DNA of 64,000 nucleotides from Sphingomonas sp. SORGH_AS_0879 (GCF_030819175.1 NZ_JAUTBJ010000002.1:196001-260000), one strand, 5' to 3'; numbered from the stretch's first letter, positions 11,631-21,424 are shown. Made by a program: numbers and translations. The notes: generated by a model from the sequence alone, not told the origin.

Positions 11631-12445
11631 GCGTCGGACTTTCTTTGATTCACGAGGGAGATGATCGCCGCCGCCGTCTCCTCGATCGAGCGGCGGGTGA
11701 CGTCGATCACCGGCCAGTCATTGTCGGCGAACATCCGCCTGGCGAAGGTGAGTTCGCGGTTCACCGCCTCCTGCTCGACATAATCGGTGTCGGGGGCCTG
11801 GTTGAGCGACAGCAGCCGGTTGCGCCGGATCGCGATCAGCCGGTCGGCGCTGGTGGTCAGCCCCACGACCAGCGGCTTTTTCAGGCTGAACAGAAAGGGG
11901 GGCGGGGGGCTTTCGACCACGATCGGGATATTGGCGGTCTTGTACCCGCGATTGGCCAGATAGATGGAGGTCGGCGTCTTGGACGAGCGGCTGACCCCCG
12001 CCAGCACGATATCGGCCTCTTCCCATTCCTCCCAGCCGATGCCGTCGTCATGCGCGATGGTGAACTGGATCGCATCGACCCGCGCGAAATAGGCGGCGTC
12101 GAGGACATGCTGGCGACCGGGCCGCATCTTGGCCGCGACGCCCAGCAGCCCCGACAGCGCGGCATTGACCGGGTCGAGCGGCGCGACGGTGGGCAGGCCC
12201 AGCGCATGGCACCGGCTCTCCAGCACGCGCCGCGTCGTCGGGTTGACCAGCGTATAGATGACCAGCCCCGGATTCTGCGCGATCTCCTGAAGGATGCGCT
12301 CCAGATGGCTCTCGGTCCGGACCATCGGCCAGAAATGCCGGACGGTTTCCACATCGTCATATTGCGCGAGCGCCGCCTTGGCGATGTTCTCCAGCGTCTC
12401 GCCGGTGGAATCGGACAGGAGGTGCAGGTGGAGCCGCGTCGTCAT
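11627..12445 (-). CDS. ppsR: pyruvate, phosphate dikinase/PEP synthase regulatory protein
   Basis: Bifunctional kinase/pyrophosphorylase of the former DUF299 family, which switches PEP synthase or PPDK by ADP-dependent phosphorylation of a threonine; 272 residues. The ATG at 12445 begins MTTRLHLHLLSDSTGETL, the conserved start. The P-loop-like LAGVSRSSKTPTSIYLANRG is the family hallmark. It is the first gene of the leftward operon and begins directly at the edge of the origin-like region. The same gene is next to the origin in several alphaproteobacteria. Which target enzyme it acts on is not shown here. Confidence 0.92.
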   Translation of the reverse strand: MTTRLHLHLLSDSTGETLENIAKAALAQYDDVETVRHFWPMVRTESHLERILQEIAQNPGLVIYTLVNPTTRRVLESRCHALGLPTVAPLDPVNAALSGLLGVAAKMRPGRQHVLDAAYFARVDAIQFTIAHDDGIGWEEWEEADIVLAGVSRSSKTPTSIYLANRGYKTANIPIVVESPPPPFLFSLKKPLVVGLTTSADRLIAIRRNRLLSLNQAPDTDYVEQEAVNRELTFARRMFADNDWPVIDVTRRSIEETAAAIISLVNQRKSDA

Positions 12446-12748
12446 GACCGGCCTAATGACTCTGTGGATAACATGTCGCGAATCGGTAGCGTAACTTTGC
12501 CGACCGGCCAAGCGGCGGACCGGCGGTGGATAACGACCGATTCGTCCACAATGAATCTCACAGGCGCGATTCTTTTCCACAGCCTGTGAGTTACGGGGGC
12601 GATGAATCCGAATCCCGTTGAATCGGCGGTTCCCGATGAGTCAACATGTTGGCATATCGGGGAGAGCCGCATAATCCCGACAACCAACGTGCCAACCACT
12701 TCAACAATCCATTCTTAGAATCTTCTTTAATAGAAGAAGGGGGGTCTC
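12446..12748. other. probable chromosomal replication origin (oriC)
   Basis: Gap between the divergent ppsR and hemE genes. Ten GANTC sites occur from 12458 to 12722 and an eleventh at 12763, against about one expected. DnaA boxes: perfect TGTGGATAA at 12463-12471, and one-mismatch boxes at 12525-12533 and 12573-12581. An AT-rich stretch at 12694-12740 (about one third G+C) could be the unwinding element, and a palindrome CAACATGTTG is at 12642-12651. In Caulobacter and Rickettsia the origin also lies beside hemE. Origin function is inferred; no experiment is available here. Confidence 0.75.
12463..12471 (+). promoter_or_regulatory. perfect DnaA box in the probable origin
   Basis: TGTGGATAA, the exact complement of TTATCCACA, 18 bases upstream of the ppsR start and overlapping a dense run of GANTC sites. 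Weaker boxes follow at 12525-12533 and 12573-12581. Confidence 0.65.
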
Positions 12749-13786
12749 CTGACCGACGTTTCGATTCGAAAGCCCCTGCTCGCCGTCTTGCGGGGCGAGC
12801 GGCAGGCGGTGCCGCCGATGTGGCTCATGCGGCAGGCCGGACGCTATCTGCCGGAGTATCGGGAACTACGGGCGCAGAAGGGGGGCTTTCTGGCGCTGGC
12901 CACCGATCCGGAGGCGGCGGCCGAGGTGACGGTGCAGCCGATCCGGCGGTTCGGCTTCGACGGCGCGATCCTGTTTTCCGACATATTGATGGTTCCCTGG
13001 GCATTGGGCCAGGATCTGAGCTTCGGGGCGGGGGAGGGGCCGCGTCTGGCGCCCGCGCTGGTCGATCATGCGCTGAATGCCCTCACGCGCGTCCCTGAGC
13101 GTCTCGACCCCGTCTATGCCACCGTGGCACGGGTCGCGGGCCAGTTGCCGCCCCAGACCAGCTTTCTGGGCTTTGCGGGCTCTCCGTGGACGGTCGCGAC
13201 CTATATGGTGGCGGGGCAGGGGTCCAAGGACCAGGGCGAGACGCGACGTTTCGCCTATGCCGATCCGGCGGGGTTCGGCGCGATCATCGATGCGATCGTG
13301 ACGATGACGGTGGAGTATCTGGCCGGACAGGTCGCGAACGGGGTCGAGGCGGTGCAGTTGTTCGATAGCTGGGCGGGATCGCTCTCCCCGGCACAGTTCG
13401 AACGCTGGGTGATCGCTCCCAATGCCGCGATCGTCGAGGGTTTCCGGGCGCGCTGCCCCGGCGTGCCGGTGATCGGCTTTCCCAAGGGCGCGGGGGGCAA
13501 GCTGCCCGCTTATGCCCGAGAGACGGGGGTGGACGCGGTCGGGCTGGACGAGACGGTCGATCCGGCCTGGGCCGACACCTATCTGCCGGAGGACCTGCCG
13601 GTGCAGGGCAATCTCGATCCGCTGGCGCTGATCGCCGGGGGCGAGGCGCTGGACGGCGCGGTGGATCGCATCCTGGCGGCGTTCGCGGAGCGCCCACACA
13701 TCTTCAACCTGGGGCACGGCATCCTGCCCGACACGCCGATCACGCATGTCGAGCGGCTGATCGCCCGCGTACGGAGCGAGTCATGA
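12749..13786 (+). CDS. hemE: uroporphyrinogen decarboxylase, non-ATG start
   Basis: Decarboxylates uroporphyrinogen III to coproporphyrinogen III in haem synthesis. Signature stretches are PPMWLMRQAGRYLPEYR, ILFSDILMVPWALG, LFDSWAG and FNLGHGILPDTP. The frame is open only from the TAG at 12731. No ATG or GTG exists before the conserved KPLLAVLRGE, so the likely start is CTG at 12749, eight bases after AAGGGGGG (345 residues). TTG at 12788 gives 332 residues but loses conserved N-terminal residues. The stop overlaps hemJ. Confidence 0.92.
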   Translation: MTDVSIRKPLLAVLRGERQAVPPMWLMRQAGRYLPEYRELRAQKGGFLALATDPEAAAEVTVQPIRRFGFDGAILFSDILMVPWALGQDLSFGAGEGPRLAPALVDHALNALTRVPERLDPVYATVARVAGQLPPQTSFLGFAGSPWTVATYMVAGQGSKDQGETRRFAYADPAGFGAIIDAIVTMTVEYLAGQVANGVEAVQLFDSWAGSLSPAQFERWVIAPNAAIVEGFRARCPGVPVIGFPKGAGGKLPAYARETGVDAVGLDETVDPAWADTYLPEDLPVQGNLDPLALIAGGEALDGAVDRILAAFAERPHIFNLGHGILPDTPITHVERLIARVRSES

Positions 13787-14244
13787 TCGGACTCTTGGGG
13801 GCCGCCTATGAATGGGTGAAGGCGGCGCATATCATCTTCGTGATCTTCTGGATGGCCGGGCTGTTCATGATGCCGCGCTATCTGGTCTATCATCAGGAGG
13901 CGCTGGTCGCGGGCGACGCCACCGACGCGGCGCGCTGGGTCGAGCGGGAAACCAAGCTCCGTTCGATCATCCTGACCCCGGCGATGATCGCGGTGTGGGT
14001 GCTGGGGTTGTTGCTCGCCGCGTCGCTGGGGCTGTTCTCGGGCGTGCCGGGGCTGGGGTGGCTGCACGCCAAGCTGGCCTTCGTGCTGCTGCTCAGCGGC
14101 TATCATGGCTGGATGGTCGGCTATGCCAGGAAGCTGGCGCGGGGGGAAACCAGGCTGACCGGCAAGCAACTGCGGATGATCAACGAGGTGCCCGCGCTGG
14201 CCGCGACGATCATCGTGGTGCTGGTGGTGATCAAGCCGTTCTGA
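13783..14244 (+). CDS. hemJ: protoporphyrinogen oxidase HemJ (CopD-like membrane protein)
   Basis: Integral membrane protein of 153 residues, UPF0093/HemJ type, which oxidises protoporphyrinogen IX in bacteria lacking HemG/HemY. Four hydrophobic segments are visible. The first carries AHIIFVIFWMAGLFMMPRYLVYH with the conserved histidine, and LAFVLLLSGYHGWM carries a second. The ATG overlaps the hemE stop, placing consecutive haem-synthesis steps in one unit, which supports HemJ over other CopD-like proteins. Confidence 0.85.
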   Translation: MIGLLGAAYEWVKAAHIIFVIFWMAGLFMMPRYLVYHQEALVAGDATDAARWVERETKLRSIILTPAMIAVWVLGLLLAASLGLFSGVPGLGWLHAKLAFVLLLSGYHGWMVGYARKLARGETRLTGKQLRMINEVPALAATIIVVLVVIKPF

Positions 14245-14254
14245 TCCCTTCTTC

Positions 14255-14398
14255 TTCCCTCCCGTTTACGGGAGGGGCATCCCTTCTTCCTCCCCTCCCG
14301 TAAACGGGAGGGGCCGGGGGAGGGCAGGGAGTCTCACCGAGACCAGCGCTCGCGGCTTTCCCTCCCCCATCCCCTCCCGCCTGCGGGAGGGGCGTGAG
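14255..14398. repeat. dispersed GGGAGGGG hairpin repeats, family C copy 1
   Basis: Three hairpins of the type CCCTCCCGtt..acGGGAGGG fill most of the 314-base gap between hemJ and rho, at about 14256-14276, 14290-14314 and 14371-14392. Similar arrays lie at 21.29 and 60.95 kb. After the repeat, TTGACT (14425-14430) could be the -35 box of a rho promoter, but no good -10 box is seen. Confidence 0.75.
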
Positions 14399-14558
14399 TC
14401 TCACGTAGCAATGGGTATTCCCCATTGACTTGGGGCCGCCCGAATCCTAACTCGGGCCTTGTACGGCGCGGTCCTCGCGTCGGGTACGCTTCCTTATCGA
14501 CAGCCTCGTTTCGCCGCGATCATCGCCGACCGACGCCCTCCGACCATCCGGACCGATC

Positions 14559-15815
<1,257 letters not shown>

Positions 15816-15853
15816 GGGCAGGGGGCTTGGTCCCCCGCCGACGCTATGGATCG

Positions 15854-15995
15854 ATGGGTTCGCCGACGGGAAATAGGCCCGTTTGCGAACCCATTTCGCA
15901 TTTGGGGCGTTAGCAGGCCCGATCCCATCCCCTTTCGGGATCGTGCCGACCCAAGCACGGCACGGCCGCGTCGTTGCTTATCACGCGACGCGGCC
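15854..15995. other. two strong hairpins downstream of rho
   Basis: The 339-base gap between rho and bamE contains no gene. ATGGGTTCGC (15854-15863) pairs with GCGAACCCAT (15885-15894), and GGCCGCGTCG (15964-15973) pairs perfectly with CGACGCGGCC (15986-15995). Neither is followed by a run of T on the plus strand. They may be 3' processing structures or transposon relics. The rest of the gap is repeat family A. Confidence 0.5.
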
Positions 15996-16042
15996 AAACG
16001 GGGGGTGGCGATGTCGCGCGAGCCCGCCAAACCACCCACCGT

Positions 16043-16130
16043 GCGTTCAGCCTGAGCGAAGTCGAAGGCCAAGGGAATTCGTTGCCGAAACGCGGGACGT
16101 GCACTTCGACTTCGCTCAGTGCGAACGGAG
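16043..16130. repeat. dispersed inverted repeat, family A copy 2
   Basis: Arms GTTCAGCCTGAGCGAAGTCG (16045-16064) and CACTTCGACTTCGCTCAGTG (16102-16121) are inverted around about 38 bases. It lies between the convergent rho and bamE genes. Confidence 0.85.
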
Positions 16131-16154
16131 GTTGGTATGCCTAGGGTTCAGCCC

Positions 16155-16646
16155 TTACGGACGCGTACGTCCGCCGCCACCGGTACCCGGCGCACCGGCA
16201 CCCGCACCGGGGGCGCCGACCGCGCCGATATTGCCGAACAGATCCTGGAAGAAGCCGCGCGAACGGCCCAGGGTCGGCGTCGTCTTGCCATAGGGCGAGA
16301 TGTCCGCGACCTGGTCCAGCCCCGCGCGGCGGATCGTGGTCACATTGCCCGCCTGGTCGAAGCTGATCTGCAAGGTGATCTGCGATGACGGATTGGGCAG
16401 GTTATAGCCCAGATTGCGGCTGTCGCGCGCGACATAATACCAGTCGGTTCCGCCGAACTGGCTGCTGATCGTCGGCGTGCCCAGCGTCTGGAGCACCGAC
16501 TGGCGGTTATCCACACCCGGCTGGATCGCGTTGACGAGATCGACATCGACCACATAACCCTGATGCGACCGCAGGGGCGTACAGGCGGACGCGGCCAGGG
16601 CCATCGCCAGGCCGAGCCCGAGGGCACGGGTGGAAGAAACGCTCAT
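16155..16646 (-). CDS. bamE: outer membrane assembly lipoprotein BamE (SmpA/OmlA)
   Basis: Lipoprotein of the BAM complex that inserts beta-barrel proteins into the outer membrane. The 163-residue protein has a signal ending LAASACTPL (lipid-attachment Cys at about 22). The SmpA/OmlA domain follows with the typical sequence IQPGVDNRQSVLQTLGTPT and FGGTDWYYVARD. The third of three tandem ATG codons (16646) is chosen because GGAG lies six bases upstream. The C-terminal tail is rich in Gly, Ala and Pro. It is divergent from the cytochrome chaperone gene. A perfect DnaA box lies inside at 16507-16515. Confidence 0.88.
   Translation of the reverse strand: MSVSSTRALGLGLAMALAASACTPLRSHQGYVVDVDLVNAIQPGVDNRQSVLQTLGTPTISSQFGGTDWYYVARDSRNLGYNLPNPSSQITLQISFDQAGNVTTIRRAGLDQVADISPYGKTTPTLGRSRGFFQDLFGNIGAVGAPGAGAGAPGTGGGGRTRP
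16507..16515 (-). promoter_or_regulatory. DnaA box TTATCCACA inside bamE
   Basis: Perfect consensus within coding sequence, about 4 kb from the probable origin. It is one of five perfect copies nearby. Confidence 0.4.
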
Positions 16647-16793
16647 CATCATCTCCGGGCCGGGATATCGGCCGCACAGGCGGGTATACAGGCGGTCGAT
16701 CCGCTCGACCGTCACCCCCTCGATATGCCAAGGGAAAGGCGCATACAAGCAATTCGCGCCGGCGTCGGTCGCATGATGGAGAGGGAGGGGCGC

Positions 16794-17327
16794 ATGGCCT
16801 GGGGCTGGCTGAAGCAGGGGATTGCGCGCTATTTCGGCCGCGACGGGGACGCGGCGCTGCCGCTCTATAATGCGGTGGTGCTGCGCGCGCGCGAACCGCA
16901 TTGGTATCTGGACGGCGCGGTGCCCGATACGGTCGATGGCCGGTTCGATATGATCGCGGCGGTGCTGTCGCTGGTCTTGATCCGGCTGGAAGCCAGCCCG
17001 GAGGGCGCGGGCCCGGCGGCGCGGATCACCGAGCGCTTCGTCACGGACATGGACGGGCAGTTGCGCGAACTGGGCATCGGCGACATCGTCGTCGGCAAGC
17101 ATATCGGCCGGATGATGGCGATGCTGGGGGGGCGCCTGACCGCCTATCGCAACGGGCTGGCCGGCGGGGCGGAGGCGATGGACGCCGCGCTGGTCCGCAA
17201 CCTGTATCGCGGCGAGGCTCCGACCGACCGACAAGCGGTTCCCCATGTTCGCGAGGCGCTTCGTACCCTACATGGACGGCTGGCGGACGTGCCGCTTGCC
17301 CGCCTGACCCTTGGAGAATTGCCGTGA
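16794..17327 (+). CDS. ubiquinol-cytochrome c chaperone family protein
   Basis: Relative of mitochondrial Cbp3, an assembly factor for the cytochrome bc1 complex; 177 residues. Visible family features are WGWLKQGIARYFGR, LYNAVVLRAREPHWYLDGAVPDTVDGRFDM and DMDGQLRELGIGDIVVGKHI. The ATG at 16794 is preferred because GGAGGGG precedes it; the ATGs at 16773 and 16776 have no such site. The stop overlaps the yceD GTG, so the two are coupled, an arrangement common in alphaproteobacteria. Confidence 0.85.
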   Translation: MAWGWLKQGIARYFGRDGDAALPLYNAVVLRAREPHWYLDGAVPDTVDGRFDMIAAVLSLVLIRLEASPEGAGPAARITERFVTDMDGQLRELGIGDIVVGKHIGRMMAMLGGRLTAYRNGLAGGAEAMDAALVRNLYRGEAPTDRQAVPHVREALRTLHGRLADVPLARLTLGELP

Positions 17328-17851
17328 CCCCCGAATGGAGCCGCCCCGAAAAGATCGATACGATCGGCGAGCGAGAGAAAGCCGTAGCAATCGAGACCAC
17401 CCGCGACGAACGCCGCGCGCTGGCCGGGCGGTTCGGGTTGCTCTCGGTGGATGCGCTGACGGCGGAACTGGTCGTCCGGCGCGACGCGGCGGGCATAATG
17501 GTGACCGGCAAGGTGCGCGGTGCGGTGGTGCAGCCCTGTTCGGTGACCGGCGACCCGGTGCCTGCCAAGGTGGACGAGCCGGTCGCCTTGCGCTTCGTCG
17601 AACCTTCCAGGCAGGGCGGAGACGAGGAGATCGAACTGTCCGAGGACTCGCTCGACACGATCGAGATCGAAGGCGGCACGATCGACCTGGGCGAAGCGGC
17701 GGCGGAGACCATGGCGCTGTCGCTCGATCCCTTTCCCCGCAGCCCCAACGCCGCCGCCGTGTTGAAGGAAGCGGGGGTTATCAGCGAGGACGAAGCCGGG
17801 CCCTTCGGTGCGCTGGCGGGCCTGAAGGCCAAGCTGGAAGGCAAGGGCTGA
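17324..17851 (+). CDS. yceD: YceD family (DUF177) protein
   Basis: Cytoplasmic protein of 175 residues of the DUF177 family, in other bacteria implicated in 23S rRNA processing or ribosome assembly. VVQPCSVTGDPVPAKVDEPVALRF is the core, with the conserved cysteine, followed by an acidic segment EEIELSEDSLDTIEIEGG and a C-terminal LSLDPFPRSP. The GTG start overlaps the stop of the preceding gene. In many genomes rpmF follows immediately. Here it does not; the next 100 bases hold no gene before sixA on the other strand. Confidence 0.83.
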   Translation: MTPEWSRPEKIDTIGEREKAVAIETTRDERRALAGRFGLLSVDALTAELVVRRDAAGIMVTGKVRGAVVQPCSVTGDPVPAKVDEPVALRFVEPSRQGGDEEIELSEDSLDTIEIEGGTIDLGEAAAETMALSLDPFPRSPNAAAVLKEAGVISEDEAGPFGALAGLKAKLEGKG

Positions 17852-17951
17852 CCCATTCTTCCTCAGGCTTTGCTTGGGGAGGGGGACCGTCGCGGAACGG
17901 CGGTGTAGGGGCAAAACCGCGAATGCTCCGCGCATCACCGATCGGGGAAAA

Positions 17952-18485
17952 TTACGGCGTATCCGGCCCCAGCGTCGGGTCCAGATCGCGCGGCCGGATG
18001 AACGCCACCAGCGTCGCGCTATGCGGCTGCGCCTCGTTCCACCGGTCGATAGGCAGCGTCATCTGCGCCACCGTCGCGGTCGGGTATTTATCCTCCACCC
18101 GCTCGCGCAATTCGCTGGCCAGCGTCAGGTCGAGGACCAGATCCTCCAGACCTGGGTTATGCCCGACCATCAGGACATGGTCCGCATCGTCGGGCAGCGC
18201 CTGGACCCGATCGAGCAGGCTGGCGGCCGAGGCGAGGTAGAGCGTCTTGTCCCACATCGGCTCCAACCGACGACCATAGCCGCCCCAGACCTCGTCCAGC
18301 GTCTCCATCACGCGCACGGCGGGGGAGGCGAGGATATGGTCGAACGTGATGTCCAACGACTTCAGATGCCGCCCGATCATCGCGGCGGCGCGGCGGCCTT
18401 TGGCGTTGAGAGGCCGATCGAAATCGCGCGAGACCGGATCGTCCCAGCTCGACTTGGCGTGGCGAAGCAACGTCAGCGTCTTCAT
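17952..18485 (-). CDS. SixA-type histidine phosphatase
   Basis: Histidine phosphatase superfamily protein of 177 residues starting MKTLTLLRHAKSSWDD (the RHG-type motif, here RHA with the phosphorylated histidine at about 9). It has a second conserved histidine in VLMVGHNPGLEDL. SixA proteins dephosphorylate phosphohistidine in phosphorelay or PTS proteins; the target here is unknown. The start overlaps the stop of the DinG-like helicase gene by four bases. Confidence 0.85.
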   Translation of the reverse strand: MKTLTLLRHAKSSWDDPVSRDFDRPLNAKGRRAAAMIGRHLKSLDITFDHILASPAVRVMETLDEVWGGYGRRLEPMWDKTLYLASAASLLDRVQALPDDADHVLMVGHNPGLEDLVLDLTLASELRERVEDKYPTATVAQMTLPIDRWNEAQPHSATLVAFIRPRDLDPTLGPDTP

Positions 18486-21217
18486 CGGACCGGAAACTCC
18501 GTGGCGGCGGCTGGCAGGATGTTGCTTCCCCCATGCCCTATCGGCGCGTCGGTGGAAAGTCGCGCCGCCACGCGCGCGACCGCTTCGTCCAGCGTCACCC
18601 GTGAAATCGCCACCCCCGGCGGAAAGGCATCGCGCAACCGCGATGGCATGGCGGCGGACAGCAGCACAAAGGCGCCGCGATCGTCGGCGCGCCGGATCAG
18701 CCGCCCGAAGGCCTGCGCCATCCGCGCCCGGACGATCCGGTCGTCATAGGCGCTGCCACCTCCCGCCAGCTTGCGCGCGGCGTGAAGGACGGTGGGCTTG
18801 GGCCAGGGTACGCCCTCCATCACCACCAGCCGCAGCGACGAGCCGGGCACGTCCACCCCGTCGCGCAAGGCATCGGTGCCGAGCAGCGAAGCCGACGGAT
18901 CGTCGCGGAAGATATCCACCAGCGTGCCGGTGTCGATCGGATCGACATGCTGGGCGTGCAGCGCCAGCCCTTCGCGCGCCAATCGGTCGGCGATCCGGCC
19001 ATGCACCCCGCGCAACCGCCGGATCGCGGTGAACAAACCCAGCGTCCCGCCCTTCGCCGCGTCGATCAGCCGCGCATAGGCATTGGCGAGTTGCGGAATG
19101 TCGCCGCGCTTCACATCGGTGACGATCAGCACCTCGGCGCGGCCCGGATAGTCGAACGGGCTTTCCGCGACGAAATGGGAGGGCCCGCGCGCCAGATGCG
19201 GCGCGCCTGTCCGCGCCTCCGCCACGTCCCAGTCGCCCCCGGCGCGCAACGTCGCCGAGGTGACGAGCGCGCCATGCGCGGGCTTCAGCACGATTTCGGC
19301 AAAAGGCCGGGTGGGGTCCAGCCAGTGGCGATGGAGCCCGACATCATATTCGCGCCCCTCCACCCGGTCGACCGCCAGCCAGTCGACGAAATCGGGATCG
19401 ACCGGCCCGCCGATCCGCGCGAGCAGCGACAGCCAGGCGGCGACCGTCTCCGCCCGCCAGGCGATGGAGGCGATCGCGCCCTCCACCCGGGCGCGGGCTT
19501 GTCCGTCCAGCCAGTCGGGTGCTTCGTGCAGCACCGCCTCCAGCCGCTGGCCGAGTGTCACCAGCGGTCGCAGCAATGCGTCGAGTGCGTGGGCGGCGGG
19601 ACCGGCGGCATCGATCAGTTCGGGCGAGGGATCGGCCAGTTCCGTTTCCAACCCATAGCCCGCATCACCCGGCTGTTCCGCGCGCGCAAAGGCGAGGCCG
19701 CGCACGGCCGCCAGCAAGGTTTCGATCGGTCCGAAAGGCTGCCCCTCGGCCAACCGCCCCAGCCAGCCTTCGCTCGCCAGCGCATGGGCCGCCTGTACCG
19801 CATCGCCGATCGCGCGGTTGCCACCCTCGTCATAGCTGGCGACATCGGACAGCCGCGCGGCAAGGCCCCGGCGTCGCCCGCGGGATCCGGCTTCAGGGCC
19901 CAATATCCAGCGGCGCAGTTCGATCGTCTCGGCACCGGTCAGCGCGGTCGCGAACATCGAGTCCGCCGCGTCGAACAGATGATGGCCCTCATCGAACACA
20001 TAGCGGGTGGGCCGCGTCTGGGTCTCGCGCCCGCGCGCGGCGTTGACCATGACCAGCGCGTGATTGGCGATGACGATATCCGCCTGCACCGAGGCGCGCG
20101 CTGCCCGTTCGATGAAGCATTTCCGATAATGCGGGCACCCGGCATAGACGCACTCGCCGCGCCGGTCGGTCAGCGCCGCCGAACCGTTGCGCCGGAACAG
20201 GGTGGTCAGCCAGCCGGGCAGGTCGCCGCCGACCATATCACCGTCACTGCTATAGGCGGCCCAACGCGCGACCAGTTGCGCCAGAACCGCCGCACGGCCC
20301 GCGAACCCGCCTTGCAGCGCATCCTCCAGGTTGAGCAGGCAGAGATAATTTTCGCGCCCCTTGCGCGTGACCACCCGTTCCTTGCGCAGCACGGGATCGG
20401 GGAAAAGGCGCGCGGTCTCGGCGCTCAACTGGCGTTGCAGCGCCTTGGTATAGGTCGAGATCCACACCGCGCCGCCCGCCCGCTCGGCCCACAGGCTGGC
20501 GGGGGCGAGATAGCCCAGGGTCTTGCCGATCCCCGTTCCCGCTTCGGCCAGCACCATATTCGGTGTGTCGCGCACGGCGCGTGGGGCGAAGGCGGCGGTG
20601 GCGGCGGCGGCATAGGCGCGCTGGCCGGGACGTTCCTCCGCGCCTTCGCCGGTCAGGTGACGGAGACGGTTTTCCGCGTCCTGTGGCGGCAGGTCGATAT
20701 TGCGCGGGGCGGGGCGGGGGGCGTCCTCCTCCCATTCGGGCAGCGCGCTGAACAGCCAGCGCTCGTTGCGCTCGGGTCGGGCGAGACGCGGACCGATCAG
20801 CGGAGCCCAGGGCCAGCGGAGGCGGGCGAGACTTTGGGCCGCGGTCCAGGCGCCTTCGCGTTCGGGCCACGCGCCGTCCGGCATCGCCAGCAATGTCTCG
20901 GTCGCGCGGAGCAGAAAGGCGGCGACGTCCGCATCGTTCTCTGGCGGCTCCAATCCACAGGCACGAGCCAGGCCATGCGGGGTCGGCACCGCGAATTGGG
21001 CGGGCCGCAGAAAGGCGAACAACTCCAGCAGGTCGAGGCCGGACAATTCGGCATAGCCCAGCCGCTGTCCGATCAGCGGCGCATTGAGCAGGATGACCGG
21101 GGTTTCCGATGCCAGCCCGATCGCCTCGCCACGGGAGACGGCGCGGGTCTGTCCCCCGGTAGAGATCCATACGCCGCTATGGCTGGCATGCAGGGCGGGG
21201 TGCGGGAGCGCGGTCAC
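18482..21217 (-). CDS. DinG/Rad3-like ATP-dependent DNA helicase
   Basis: Superfamily 2 XPD-like helicase, about 911 residues, probably acting on damaged DNA or R-loops. Walker A is AEAGTGIGKTLGYLAP. The cysteines for an iron-sulphur cluster are around ENYLCLLNLE and ECVYAGCPHYRKC, the DEAH box is VFDEGHHLFDAADS, and the C-terminal motif VI region is RMAQAFGRLIRR. A region of about 230 residues before Walker A is variable. The GTG at 21217 is the most likely start, although no good ribosome site is seen. The frame stays open further upstream, but that part is repeat sequence. Confidence 0.85.
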   Translation of the reverse strand: MTALPHPALHASHSGVWISTGGQTRAVSRGEAIGLASETPVILLNAPLIGQRLGYAELSGLDLLELFAFLRPAQFAVPTPHGLARACGLEPPENDADVAAFLLRATETLLAMPDGAWPEREGAWTAAQSLARLRWPWAPLIGPRLARPERNERWLFSALPEWEEDAPRPAPRNIDLPPQDAENRLRHLTGEGAEERPGQRAYAAAATAAFAPRAVRDTPNMVLAEAGTGIGKTLGYLAPASLWAERAGGAVWISTYTKALQRQLSAETARLFPDPVLRKERVVTRKGRENYLCLLNLEDALQGGFAGRAAVLAQLVARWAAYSSDGDMVGGDLPGWLTTLFRRNGSAALTDRRGECVYAGCPHYRKCFIERAARASVQADIVIANHALVMVNAARGRETQTRPTRYVFDEGHHLFDAADSMFATALTGAETIELRRWILGPEAGSRGRRRGLAARLSDVASYDEGGNRAIGDAVQAAHALASEGWLGRLAEGQPFGPIETLLAAVRGLAFARAEQPGDAGYGLETELADPSPELIDAAGPAAHALDALLRPLVTLGQRLEAVLHEAPDWLDGQARARVEGAIASIAWRAETVAAWLSLLARIGGPVDPDFVDWLAVDRVEGREYDVGLHRHWLDPTRPFAEIVLKPAHGALVTSATLRAGGDWDVAEARTGAPHLARGPSHFVAESPFDYPGRAEVLIVTDVKRGDIPQLANAYARLIDAAKGGTLGLFTAIRRLRGVHGRIADRLAREGLALHAQHVDPIDTGTLVDIFRDDPSASLLGTDALRDGVDVPGSSLRLVVMEGVPWPKPTVLHAARKLAGGGSAYDDRIVRARMAQAFGRLIRRADDRGAFVLLSAAMPSRLRDAFPPGVAISRVTLDEAVARVAARLSTDAPIGHGGSNILPAAATEFPVR

Positions 21218-21288
21218 TTTCGGGATATCGGCCTGTTGGAACAGGATGGCAACGGGTCCCGTCTCATTTGCTTCGCGGCGTGGGGCCT

Positions 21289-21400
21289 TTCCCTCTCCAA
21301 AACCCCTCCCGCCTGTGGGAGGGACTGACCGTATGAGGCGCGCTTCTGGTCCGCCAAGCAGCGCTCCCCTCTCGCAGGCGGAAGGGAATGGGAAAGGGCA
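21289..21400. repeat. dispersed hairpin repeat, family C copy 2
   Basis: Inverted arms around CCCCTCCCGCCTGTGGGAGGG (about 21303-21323) and CCCCTCTCGCAGGCGGAAGGG (about 21366-21386), resembling the repeats at 14.26 and 60.95 kb. It occupies a third of the 310-base gap between the DinG-like gene and lysK. The remainder holds a parS site and a DnaA box. Confidence 0.7.
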
Positions 21401-21424
21401 GTCGCCAGGACACCGCCACGCCGC

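Noticed and set aside
14255..14398. CRISPR-like array
   Set aside because: Units are palindromic, unequal in spacing and have no constant-length spacers or cas genes.
18782..21328. 848-residue plus-strand frame opposite the helicase
   Set aside because: Arg/Gly/Pro-rich composition with no motif; explained by codon bias of the real gene.
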